DNA of 64,000 nt from Niastella populi. GTDB taxonomy: Bacteria > Bacteroidota > Bacteroidia > Chitinophagales > Chitinophagaceae. Shown here in pieces: positions 26,036-34,285 of the stretch. The notes below the pieces were generated by a model, which made no database searches, was not told the origin of the DNA, and saw nothing but the letters and a program-made list of their open reading frames with translations. Where the stretch lies: assembly GCF_002078015.1 (NCBI RefSeq), contig NZ_LWBP01000145.1, positions 1 through 64,000 on the forward strand, given 5' to 3'. Position 1 is the first letter of the stretch, and each line of letters begins with the position of its first letter. Both the position numbers and the translations under genes were made by a program.

Positions 26036-28369
26036 TTACCACTCAACTTTGTAGTTCAGTACGGGTATAATGCCGTTCTGATAGTTGGTGATGGTTGTGT
26101 TTTTCAAAAGATCGTAATCCTGGTTAAAGATGTTTTTACGGTTGATCACATTTTGAATATCGAGCGACAGGGTACTGGTCAACCGCTGCCGGTTCCATTT
26201 TATGCTGAACCGGCAATCGGGGCGGAAATAGGCCGCATTCTGTAAACTATAGGCTTCTTTTTCTTTATAAATAGTATATCCTTCCTGTTGCGATGCGGGC
26301 AGATCGATAGGCGTTGTTCTGTAGCCGCCTGAATAAATGACCTTGAAATTTATTCCCAGCACGCGTTTTTGTCCGGCAAGCGGAAATTCTTTTCCTGCTA
26401 CCGCATTGAAAAGGTAATTTCCATTGAAACGGGTGTTCCTTTCCACGCCATCTGCAGCGGTATATTTCGATTGATACAGGGAGCTGTTCACTGTATAATA
26501 GAAATTGTGATCGAGGTATTTCTCCAGGGTAAGTTCAATACCGTAATTTCTGCCTTTGCCATTATTGGTAAGCGGATCGGTTACGAATTCGTTCTGGATG
26601 TTGAGGGTGGAAAATGTTTTATTGGCGTTTACGGTTACCGGTACGTTATACAATTGCTGATAGTATATTTCAGCTTTTGCCCGTAAGCGATGACCCACCA
26701 GCCGGCTATAGGATAATACGAAATGATGCGCTTTGGTAAGATCAATAAATTTGTTGGGGTTGGTGTTACCGGCGTCTTTGGCAAAGTAAACGCCGAGTGC
26801 CTGCAACTGGCTGTGTAAACCATAACCAAAGGCAAGTGAACTTTTATTGTCGGGGTCCCATTTAACCGAAGCTCTAGGCTCTGCACTACCGGTGTTATTA
26901 TATAAAAGCGCGAGGTAATGCATGCCAAGGTTGAACGTAAGGTTATTGTACGGTTTGTATTGCCATTGAATATATGCCTGTACGGTTTGCGTATTGCCCG
27001 AAGTGTTTATGGTTTCGAGCAGCGGTGCATTCTGGTTTTCTTTGGAAAGTTTGTAATACTTAAAGAAAATGAAATTCACATAGGCGCCGGCACGGAATGC
27101 ATTACTGGCATTTACCTTATGGTTGAGGGTAGAAGATACCAGGATCTTTTTGGTGATGTAATTGTCTTTGTAATTGTCTACAACAAGTTTGCTGTTCTCG
27201 GCATACAGCTCATTGAACTTATTGGCGGTGTAGGAAAAGGCAAGCGCCGATTTCAGTGTGGTTTGATCATCGACGGGAATAGTATGCGTGATGCCGGTAG
27301 CGCCGGTATTAGCTACAAATTTACCGGCGTACCGGTCATCCTGCATTTCCCATTTAGAACTATCGGTTTCAATGTTTTGATTTTGCGAGCTAAGCCCGCC
27401 GAAACCAAACACAGTAAAAGTTCCTTTGTTTTTAGTTGGTATATATATGTTGTACGAAAGATCCTGAAAATTGGTTGTGCCTTCAGCGAGGTCAAGTCCC
27501 ATCTTGTTAAGCAGCGATAAAGTTGAATACCTGTAATTCACCAGCCATGAGCCTTTATGCGATGCCGATAGCGGCCCCTCGGCAGCAGCGTTCAGGCCCA
27601 ATACACCTGCCTGCAGCGCATACTCCCGTTTTTCATTATTACCTTTCCTGAGTTTGAGATCGAATACGCCGCTTAATGCATTTCCATATTCGGCGGCAAA
27701 TGCGCCGGTTAGAAAATCGCTGTTGGCCAGGAGTTGAGAACTTAGGATGCTGATACCGCCGCCGCTGCTGCCTGCTTCACTGAAGTGATTGGGGTTAGGA
27801 ATATCAACGCCTTCCATGCGCCATAACAACCCGGTTGGCGCATTTCCCCTGATCACAATTTCATTACCGCCGTCATCGGCGCTGGCCACGCCGGCAAAAC
27901 CGGTAACCATTCGCAACGGATCATTCACCGCTGCCGCATATCGTTGAGTTTCTTCAACCGTAAATGCACGGGCGCTTACAACGCTCATATCGTTGAGTGG
28001 CCTGTTCTTTTTGCTTCCGGCGGTAATTACGACCGCTTTTTCTGTTTTAACCCTGGTTTCCATTGCAATAGTGAGCACTACTTCCTTACCGGTATTAACT
28101 ATAATGTTACTGGCAACGGCATCGTTATAATTGATGTGTGAGATCACAAGCGTATAGGTGCCCGCAGCCATATTGGGTATTCTGAAATTACCCATGGAAT
28201 CGGCAACTATTTTTTTATCGGTGCCGGTAATGATCACTGTTGCGCCGGCTACCGGTGTTTGAAGCAACTGGTCGGTAACCGTGCCTCTGATGGTTTGCGT
28301 TAACTGCCCCATAGCCGTGAGGCCATATAGCATACCTGCTATAAGCAAAGTGAACAATTTGTTGCTCAT
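26036..28369 (-). CDS. TonB-dependent receptor with CarboxypepD_reg-like domain
   Basis: A 777-residue outer-membrane receptor. ATG 28369 opens the signal peptide (MSNKLFTLLIAGMLYGLTAMGQ). Residues about 25-105 form a CarboxypepD_reg-like domain (IRGTVTDQLLQTPVAGATVIITG), about 120-230 the plug (VSARAFTVEETQRYAAAVNDPLRMVTGF...IVIRGNAPTGLLWRMEGVDI), and the rest a beta-barrel ending in NYKVEW with a C-terminal aromatic residue. It lacks an STN domain, so it should not signal to an anti-sigma factor. Cargo is unknown. The head-GIN gene follows; upstream lies a block of 61-bp repeats. Confidence 0.92.
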   Translation of the reverse strand: MSNKLFTLLIAGMLYGLTAMGQLTQTIRGTVTDQLLQTPVAGATVIITGTDKKIVADSMGNFRIPNMAAGTYTLVISHINYNDAVASNIIVNTGKEVVLTIAMETRVKTEKAVVITAGSKKNRPLNDMSVVSARAFTVEETQRYAAAVNDPLRMVTGFAGVASADDGGNEIVIRGNAPTGLLWRMEGVDIPNPNHFSEAGSSGGGISILSSQLLANSDFLTGAFAAEYGNALSGVFDLKLRKGNNEKREYALQAGVLGLNAAAEGPLSASHKGSWLVNYRYSTLSLLNKMGLDLAEGTTNFQDLSYNIYIPTKNKGTFTVFGFGGLSSQNQNIETDSSKWEMQDDRYAGKFVANTGATGITHTIPVDDQTTLKSALAFSYTANKFNELYAENSKLVVDNYKDNYITKKILVSSTLNHKVNASNAFRAGAYVNFIFFKYYKLSKENQNAPLLETINTSGNTQTVQAYIQWQYKPYNNLTFNLGMHYLALLYNNTGSAEPRASVKWDPDNKSSLAFGYGLHSQLQALGVYFAKDAGNTNPNKFIDLTKAHHFVLSYSRLVGHRLRAKAEIYYQQLYNVPVTVNANKTFSTLNIQNEFVTDPLTNNGKGRNYGIELTLEKYLDHNFYYTVNSSLYQSKYTAADGVERNTRFNGNYLFNAVAGKEFPLAGQKRVLGINFKVIYSGGYRTTPIDLPASQQEGYTIYKEKEAYSLQNAAYFRPDCRFSIKWNRQRLTSTLSLDIQNVINRKNIFNQDYDLLKNTTITNYQNGIIPVLNYKVEW

Positions 28370-28453
28370 GGGTTGGTTGTTTGGTATTGTGACAACTAAG
28401 TAAAATGTTACCCCTATAGTAGTTTTTAGAATTTTTTTATAGAAGTGTGAAAT

Positions 28454-28862
28454 GAGGATGTAGCTACAAGCTACAAGCTGCAAGCTGCAAGCAAATACAG
28501 AGAACAGCCGAAAGGCGAATACAGCTGCACGCTACAAGCTGCAAGCCGCAAGCAAATGCAGGGAACAGCCTAAAGGCGAATACAGCTGCACGCTACAAGC
28601 TGCAAGCCGCAAGCAAATACAGGGAACAGCCGAAAGGCGAATACAGCTGCACGCTGCAAGCTGCAAGCCACAAGCAAATACAGGGAACAGCCTAAAGCCT
28701 AAAGCAAATACAAATACAGTTGCAAGCGAATACAGCCGAACGCTGAAAGGCGAAAGCGAATACAGAATACAGCTGCAAGCTACACGCTGCAAGCTCCAAG
28801 CGAATACAAAATACAGCTGAGCCGAAATCGAATACAAGTTAAAGCCTAAAGCGAATACTGTA
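28454..28862. repeat. 61-bp tandem repeats made largely of heptamers
   Basis: Three near-identical units with a period of exactly 61 bp (the motif GGCGAATACAG recurs near 28514, 28575 and 28636), followed by more degenerate units. Inside a unit the sequence steps by seven: GCTACAA, GCTGCAA, GCCGCAA, GCAAATA. An inverted copy of the block lies at about 56481-56750. Long frames that cross this block have no protein character. Confidence 0.85.
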
Positions 28863-28888
28863 TTCACTTCGATATTGGAAATTCATTA

Positions 28889-28997
28889 TTCAAAATTCTT
28901 CTGTTATTCTGTATTCCCTTTTTCATTTCTCATTTTTCATTCTTCATTTATCATTTCCCTGTTTTCATTTCGATATTCTACATTGAACATTCAATAT
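28889..28997. repeat. Heptamer arrays (TCATTTN and ATTCAAN types)
   Basis: TCATTTC, TCATTTT, TCATTCT, TCATTTA, TCATTTC run in series, then ATTCTAC, ATTGAAC, ATTCAAT, ATTCATC. The array ends about 10 bp from the stop codon of the leftward gene at 29007. Confidence 0.7.
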
Positions 28998-29006
28998 TCA
29001 TCTGTT

Positions 29007-30131
29007 TTAAAGGAAACTAATCCCTGCCGTCCAGCCAACCCAGCCGGTGACATTGCTATGCCAGAGCTCGAATGAGTTATAACTATCATCGGGTACCAGG
29101 AATTTGTATCCTTTAACAGCTTCGGGCTGATCTGAATAATAAACGTTGAACGCCGGGCCGGCAAAAAGCGCGATTCCCTTTGCCAGTTTGAAGTTGGCCA
29201 GTACCTGAAACCTGCTCAACTGGTTTATATAATTCCAGTTACCGAGGTACAGGTATTGTGTAGTAAGTTCGGGGTTAACGGTGAACCATTTGGCCATCTT
29301 CATTTCATGCCCGATGCCATAACCGTAGGAAAAGATCTTATCGTCATTCCCTGCATTGACGCCCACCATAAGAATATTGTACAGTTTGGCATTACCCGAT
29401 TTGATGGCAAGGTTAACGTTCAGTACTTCGTTGGTGCTTACAGCTATCTTGTGATATCCTTTGCGAACGATGTTCAGCAAACCGATGCTATATCCGCTGG
29501 AGGTATCGGCAATATTGATAAGGCCCAGCTGAAATCCTTTTAAGTGTTTGGTGTAGTTGACTATGCCTGCTATCTGAGCGCCGTTGGTAGTTTTGTTATT
29601 GATGTTGGCTATACCTGCCAGTTGTAAACCTTTTACCGATTGCCCGGTGTAGTTGCAAATGCCGGCATATTGTGCGCCTGTAACGCTTCCTGAAACCTGG
29701 TTGTACAAACCGGCCAGTTGTAAACCACGCACATTCCCTTTCACATAGTTCATGAGGCCGCCGTATTGAGCGCCTGTGAGGTTGCTTTTATCACTGTTGA
29801 ACATCCCTGCCATTTGTAAACCGTTCACATTGCCCCTGGTGATATTGAAAAGCCCTGCATACTGAACGCCCTGCATGCGTTTCGTGTTTATATTGAACAG
29901 GTGACCGAGCTCAACGCCATTTATGCCGCCGGTCATTCCGCCGAATAAGTTCAATGAAAAGTAGCTGGTAGTAATGGAATCTTTTTTACCCTGCGTACTG
30001 ATGCCGGGTATAACTCCGATGCGTACAGGTGTATTTATATTTGGTGGTAGACTGTTATTTGATTGCGCAGATACAACACTTTTCAACACAAGGCAGGCCC
30101 CAAGGCATACTGCAATTTTCCCATTTATCAT
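29007..30131 (-). CDS. Surface protein with eight 16-residue repeats and a barrel-like C-terminus
   Basis: A 374-residue protein with a signal peptide ending VSAQ. Residues about 72-199 are eight successive 16-residue repeats of pattern G-x-Q-x-x-G-x-x-N-x-x-x-x-x-x-x (for example GLQLAGLYNQVSGSVT and GLQMAGMFNSDKSNLT). About 220-374 is beta-rich with alternating aromatic residues and ends GWVGWTAGISFL, an outer-membrane-barrel-like terminus with a large hydrophobic last residue. The repeats resemble those of LA_2272-type surface repeat proteins. It is a shortened paralog of the neighbouring STN protein, 70 bp downstream of it, and probably in the same operon as the sigma/FecR pair. Confidence 0.78.
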   Translation of the reverse strand: MINGKIAVCLGACLVLKSVVSAQSNNSLPPNINTPVRIGVIPGISTQGKKDSITTSYFSLNLFGGMTGGINGVELGHLFNINTKRMQGVQYAGLFNITRGNVNGLQMAGMFNSDKSNLTGAQYGGLMNYVKGNVRGLQLAGLYNQVSGSVTGAQYAGICNYTGQSVKGLQLAGIANINNKTTNGAQIAGIVNYTKHLKGFQLGLINIADTSSGYSIGLLNIVRKGYHKIAVSTNEVLNVNLAIKSGNAKLYNILMVGVNAGNDDKIFSYGYGIGHEMKMAKWFTVNPELTTQYLYLGNWNYINQLSRFQVLANFKLAKGIALFAGPAFNVYYSDQPEAVKGYKFLVPDDSYNSFELWHSNVTGWVGWTAGISFL

Positions 30132-30201
30132 AGAAATATAATTTGCAGTATGACACCTGAGCGAAATTGTTCCCCTATGTTATATGAATAAAAACTGTGT
30201 T

Positions 30202-32274
30202 TTAGAAAATGCTGATGCCAACATTCCAGCCTATCCATCCTTTGACGTCATTGTCCCACAATTCAAAAGTGTGATAACCCGGTGCAGGTATATCGATGTT
30301 GTTGGCAGGCCCGGCTTTTGTTTGTTTTTGATAATATGCATTGAAAGAAGGGCCGCCGAAAATGGAGAAGTACCTGCCTATTTTGAAATTGAATTGTAAA
30401 TGGAACTTACCCAAAGTGTTTGAGTTTGATTCATCATCGTCTTTTTCTTCGCCGTCATCGATAAAAAGATGCTGGGCTGTAAACTCGGGATTGATACTGA
30501 ACCATTTTGCGATGGAAAATTCATGGCCCAATCCGTAACCGAATGAAAAAATTTGTGATGTATCTGAATCCCAGTCGTTCGATGAGGTTCTTCCATAGCC
30601 GGCGAGCAGGATGCTGTATAGTTTGCTGTTGCCGGTTTTGAAAGCGACGTTGTATTTCAATACTTCATTCGTAGAGAAGGCTAATTTATGATAGCCTTTG
30701 AAAACGATATTGATGATGCCAATACTGTAACCGGCCGAGGTGTCGCATACATTGATAAGGCCGATCTGCACACCCCGTAATTTTTTGGCGTAATTGAACA
30801 TGGTTCCAATTTGTGCACCGCTCATTTCGCGATTGGCAAAATTGCCGATAGCCGAGAGCTGCGCACCGGACACTTTTTTGTGGGCGAAGTTTACAATAGT
30901 AGCTGCCTGCAAACCGAATACACTGTCGTAGCAAACATTATGGATATTACTGAGCTGCAGCCCGATAAGTTTGCCTTTTACGAAGTTGGAAATGTTACTG
31001 GCCTGTATACCGGTAAACGATCCGGATACGTGATTGTGAATAGCGCTTAACTGAACGCCGGTAAAATCGCCTTTTACATAACTGGCTATACCTGATGCCT
31101 GCAAACCGGCAACATTACCATGAACATGATTATATATTCCGCTCGCTTGTACCCCGGTAACGGAACCTTTTATAAAGTTGGAGATGCCGGCTGCCTGAAA
31201 ACCGTTTACATCGTGTAATACGTGGTTGTGAACACCGGTGAGTTGAGCGCCTTCCACACCGCCGCCGGTTATATTTAACAAGCCGGCCGCCTGCAAATAT
31301 TTTACATCTTTTTTATTGATATTGAATGCGCCGGCCAGTTCAACACCATTTACCCCGGCGGTATAACCGCCGACGATATTGGCTGAGAAATTGTTGACCA
31401 CCTGTGCGCTTAATTTGCCATGTGTGCTTAAACCGGGTGTTAACGAAACCTGGAAAGTACGGTCGGCAAAGAATTTCTTCAGGTTAATACTTTGAATATT
31501 TTGTTTGGCCGATAACAGGCGTTTGCCCCAGCGGGTTTTTTCTACCTGGTTTACTTCTTCTTTTGCAATGGAAGCGGTTGTAAACGTATCGGTGGGTGGT
31601 TTAACGATGATGGTGTCGGGTAATTCATCTTCAACCGGGCTAATGGTTACCACAGGTTCGCTGGCGATGACGGGGGTCATAACAATGGTTACCTGCTGGT
31701 CGAATTTGGGTTGAATAAGAACGGTGGTATCTTCAAACATTTCCCGGCTTATGGTAAGCGTTGCTGTGCTGTACCGGCTTTTCAGTTTTATTTTGAAATA
31801 GCCTTTGTCGTCAGACATGGTTGAAACCAGCCGTTTTTTTTCATAAATGGTCACATTGCCCACCTTTTCACCGGTTTCACCATTCAGAACGATTCCGGAA
31901 ACCGTATACAGTTTTTCGGGAGTGGGGGTGGGGTTGGCCACCAGCACAGGGGCGGTTACAGGCGCTTTTCGTAATATTATGTAATTGTTATTTTGTTGCC
32001 ATTTGTACCGGCTGCCGCAAAGCTGATCGAGTATTTGTTTTACTGATCTGTTGTACGCCGAAAATGAGATAAGGCTGTCGCGGGCTATAATACTGCTGTT
32101 ATAGGAGAAATAAAAATTTCCTTTGTTGCTGATCACTTTTAATACATCTGACAAACGTTGGTTATTTGCTTCAATAGTGATCCTTCTATCGAGCACGCCT
32201 TGTGCAAATGAATTCGTACTTATAAGACAAAATAATGCTATGATCGAAGGAAGGGCTCCCCGTAGTTTTGTCAT
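30202..32274 (-). CDS. STN-domain outer-membrane protein with twelve 16-residue repeats, non-TonB receptor candidate
   Basis: A 690-residue protein. ATG 32274 opens a signal peptide (IIALFCLISTNSFAQ) and lies 22 bp after the fecR stop; an upstream ATG would overlap fecR slightly. Domains: STN about 33-103 (ITIEANNQRLSDVLKVISNK), CarboxypepD_reg-like about 121-202 (YTVSGIVLNGETGEKV), a Thr/Pro linker, twelve 16-residue repeats about 310-501 (such as GVQASGIYNHVHGNVA), and a beta-rich C-terminal domain ending GWIGWNVGISIF. Alternate repeats tend to carry NHV and NF, hinting at a 32-residue super-period. In known systems the STN domain contacts FecR from a TonB-dependent transporter; here no plug or 22-strand barrel is present. 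It therefore looks like a signalling receptor of a different build. Confidence 0.82.
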   Translation of the reverse strand: MTKLRGALPSIIALFCLISTNSFAQGVLDRRITIEANNQRLSDVLKVISNKGNFYFSYNSSIIARDSLISFSAYNRSVKQILDQLCGSRYKWQQNNNYIILRKAPVTAPVLVANPTPTPEKLYTVSGIVLNGETGEKVGNVTIYEKKRLVSTMSDDKGYFKIKLKSRYSTATLTISREMFEDTTVLIQPKFDQQVTIVMTPVIASEPVVTISPVEDELPDTIIVKPPTDTFTTASIAKEEVNQVEKTRWGKRLLSAKQNIQSINLKKFFADRTFQVSLTPGLSTHGKLSAQVVNNFSANIVGGYTAGVNGVELAGAFNINKKDVKYLQAAGLLNITGGGVEGAQLTGVHNHVLHDVNGFQAAGISNFIKGSVTGVQASGIYNHVHGNVAGLQASGIASYVKGDFTGVQLSAIHNHVSGSFTGIQASNISNFVKGKLIGLQLSNIHNVCYDSVFGLQAATIVNFAHKKVSGAQLSAIGNFANREMSGAQIGTMFNYAKKLRGVQIGLINVCDTSAGYSIGIINIVFKGYHKLAFSTNEVLKYNVAFKTGNSKLYSILLAGYGRTSSNDWDSDTSQIFSFGYGLGHEFSIAKWFSINPEFTAQHLFIDDGEEKDDDESNSNTLGKFHLQFNFKIGRYFSIFGGPSFNAYYQKQTKAGPANNIDIPAPGYHTFELWDNDVKGWIGWNVGISIF

Positions 32275-32296
32275 GGTTATTAATTCTGCGTGCAAG

Positions 32297-33286
32297 TTAA
32301 CGTAGAATGATCTTTCCTTTTTCTTTGATTACAGAGGTATTAAAAGTTGAGCTAATGATATTCAGAATTTTGTCGAGCGGTTGATTGTCGAAAACAACGG
32401 TATAGGGTTCATTGCGAACCGCCTCGTTTTCGATAACGATCTGCACATCGTATGCTTCATTTAGTTTATCTATCAGCTTCCACAAAGGGGTTGAATCGCA
32501 TACAAATTTTTTACTGCGGTAGTAATTATACAACTGGTCGGTGTTGCTTTGTTTCTGCAGGATGTCTTCCGATAAACCGGTAATGGCCTTCTGGCCCGCT
32601 TTCAGCATTACAGTGTGTTTTCCGGTGGCTACTTTTACAATGCCGGTTTCAACTATCACTTCGGTGGTATCGCCCCGGCTTCTTACGTTGAATGAAGTGC
32701 CTACCACTGTGATGGTCACATTGCCGGTATGTACTTCAAAGGGTTTTTGTTTATTGGGTACTACTTTAAAGAATGCTTCCCCGTTCAATTGCAATACTCT
32801 TTTACCGCTGCTGAATTTTTCGGGAAAAGACACCTGTGAATATTTGTTTAAGGTAACCACTGATCCATCGGGCAGGGAGTCGGCCTTTACCATGTTGGTG
32901 GCCTGGATGGTAGCCATGCGCACTACCGTACCCGGATTGTTATGGAAAAGTACATAGGTGAAAATAGCAATGCCTATGACCAGGCCGGCGATAACGGCTG
33001 CCCGCGTCATGGGGCTGTTCATTGACCATACCCTGGGTTTGGGGTGTTCGAATGAACGCTGTTGAACCCGGTTTTGAAATCGCTGCCAGGCCAGGTGTTC
33101 GTCTACCTGTGTGGTGCCGGCCAGTTGAACGCTTTCTTCCCATATCAGCCTGAAGTGCTCGAAGTAGTGCCTGTTCGCTGCATCTGATGCAAGCCACTGT
33201 TCTACCTGAAGCAATTCCTCTTCCGTAGCCTCACCGGTAAGGTGTTTTACCAGCAGATCGTCCATATGTTGTGTATAGCTTTTCAA
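32297..33286 (-). CDS. FecR-family anti-sigma factor
   Basis: A 329-residue inner-membrane regulator. The cytoplasmic N-terminus (residues 1-95, HLTGEATEEELLQVEQWLA) binds sigma; a single membrane helix lies at about 96-114; the periplasmic part has the FecR domain (LPDGSVVTLNKYSQVSFPE, LNGEAFFKVVPNKQKPFEVHT, VVGTSFNVRS) and a C-terminal DUF4974-type domain (DSTPLWKLIDKLNEAYDVQIV) that normally docks to an STN domain. It follows the sigma gene by 34 bp and precedes the STN protein by 22 bp, so all three are likely one signalling operon. Confidence 0.95.
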   Translation of the reverse strand: MKSYTQHMDDLLVKHLTGEATEEELLQVEQWLASDAANRHYFEHFRLIWEESVQLAGTTQVDEHLAWQRFQNRVQQRSFEHPKPRVWSMNSPMTRAAVIAGLVIGIAIFTYVLFHNNPGTVVRMATIQATNMVKADSLPDGSVVTLNKYSQVSFPEKFSSGKRVLQLNGEAFFKVVPNKQKPFEVHTGNVTITVVGTSFNVRSRGDTTEVIVETGIVKVATGKHTVMLKAGQKAITGLSEDILQKQSNTDQLYNYYRSKKFVCDSTPLWKLIDKLNEAYDVQIVIENEAVRNEPYTVVFDNQPLDKILNIISSTFNTSVIKEKGKIILR

Positions 33287-33320
33287 TAAGGGTAATTTTT
33301 AATAAGTGACATATATATAA

Positions 33321-33872
33321 TTATATGTAGAAAAAGGCTAACATGAATATTGGTAAATAATCGATCAGCTTTACGCGTAATTGTTTCAACGCCTTGCCCA
33401 TCTGGTTCTCTACCGTTTTTACAGATATCCCCAACTGATTGGCGATCTCCTGGTACTTCAACCCGTCGAACCGGCTCATCTGAAAGATGGTACGGCATTG
33501 CTGGGGGAGGGCATTCATGGCATCGCGCAGCTTTTCTTCCAGCTCTTTCACCAGTATTTTCCGGGATGCGCCCTGATCGTTATGGTTATTGGTTTGCTGC
33601 ATAACATGCACCTGGTACCGGGCTTTTATTTTCTGATGCTTCAGATGGTTCAGGCTTTCATGGTAGACCGCTTTGTATAAATATGCTTTGAGCGATGTTT
33701 GAATATTGTCGGGGACCTTCTTCTCCCATATTTTGTAAAAAACGTTCTGCACCGTTTCCTCGGCAATGGATTCATTCTTCAGTATAGTGAAAGCATAGGC
33801 ATACAGGCTTTTAAAATGTTCTTTGAAAAGCTGTTCAAATTCCAGTTCGCTGTCGGCCGACAGCGGCTTCAT
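33321..33872 (-). CDS. ECF RNA polymerase sigma factor
   Basis: A 183-residue sigma-70 family protein of the Bacteroidota FecI-like group. I start at ATG 33872 (MKPLSADSELEFEQLF); the longer frame relies on TTG. Sigma region 2 is FKEHFKSLYAYAFTILKNESIAEETVQNVFYKIWEK, and region 4 is ALPQQCRTIFQMSRFDGLKYQEIANQLGISVKTVENQMGKALKQLR with its HTH. It should direct transcription of its target genes when FecR releases it, and probably its own operon. A 14-bp palindrome lies about 115 bp upstream. Confidence 0.94.
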   Translation of the reverse strand: MKPLSADSELEFEQLFKEHFKSLYAYAFTILKNESIAEETVQNVFYKIWEKKVPDNIQTSLKAYLYKAVYHESLNHLKHQKIKARYQVHVMQQTNNHNDQGASRKILVKELEEKLRDAMNALPQQCRTIFQMSRFDGLKYQEIANQLGISVKTVENQMGKALKQLRVKLIDYLPIFMLAFFYI

Positions 33873-34285
33873 GGTGATGGTTGTATTCGGAATTGCCACT
33901 TTAATGTGTTGATAATCCGCTCCAAATATAATTGCTTCCAATAAGTTTTATCATAAGAGACAACTGAAAGTTATCATACCCCTACGAAACTTTAAAGTTT
34001 TGTTATAACCTGAAGATAAAAACATATACGTTAAAGATAACATGTGTTAATGACGACCGTATTTTTTCATGTCATTTTGTGGAAAAAACAAACGTCCAAT
34101 GCTTGTTTTAACCTTTTTTTGGTATTATTATTGAGCCCAGATGCAGTTGCTTTTAGAATGTACCATACCCCTCACACCGTAGTATACATAATTTAATCCA
34201 ACCGTCCCTCTGAAGCCATTTGTCGTTTCTGTTAGCTAAACGTGTACCTAAAACTTTTCATATGTTGGGATTTCTGCTCGTTTCC
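33873..34285. other. Divergent promoter region
   Basis: About 410 bp between the leftward sigma gene and the rightward coiled-coil gene. It contains the palindrome at 33987-34000 and AT-rich stretches. No gene is seen. I could not place a -7 box convincingly. Confidence 0.35.
33987..34000. promoter_or_regulatory. 14-bp palindrome upstream of the sigma operon
   Basis: AAACTTTAAAGTTT is a perfect inverted repeat. Its position between divergent genes allows an operator role; its AT-rich make-up makes chance plausible. Confidence 0.25.

Noticed and set aside
28475-28700. Regularly spaced repeats that might be a CRISPR array.
   Set aside because: The 61-bp units are directly tandem without unique spacers and no cas gene is present.
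28532-28867. A 111-codon frame on the minus strand that looks like a paralog of the 61-codon frame at 56484-56669.
   Set aside because: Both are translations of the same 61-bp repeat block, Cys/Ser/Leu-rich with no start context or protein character; the similarity comes from the DNA repeat.
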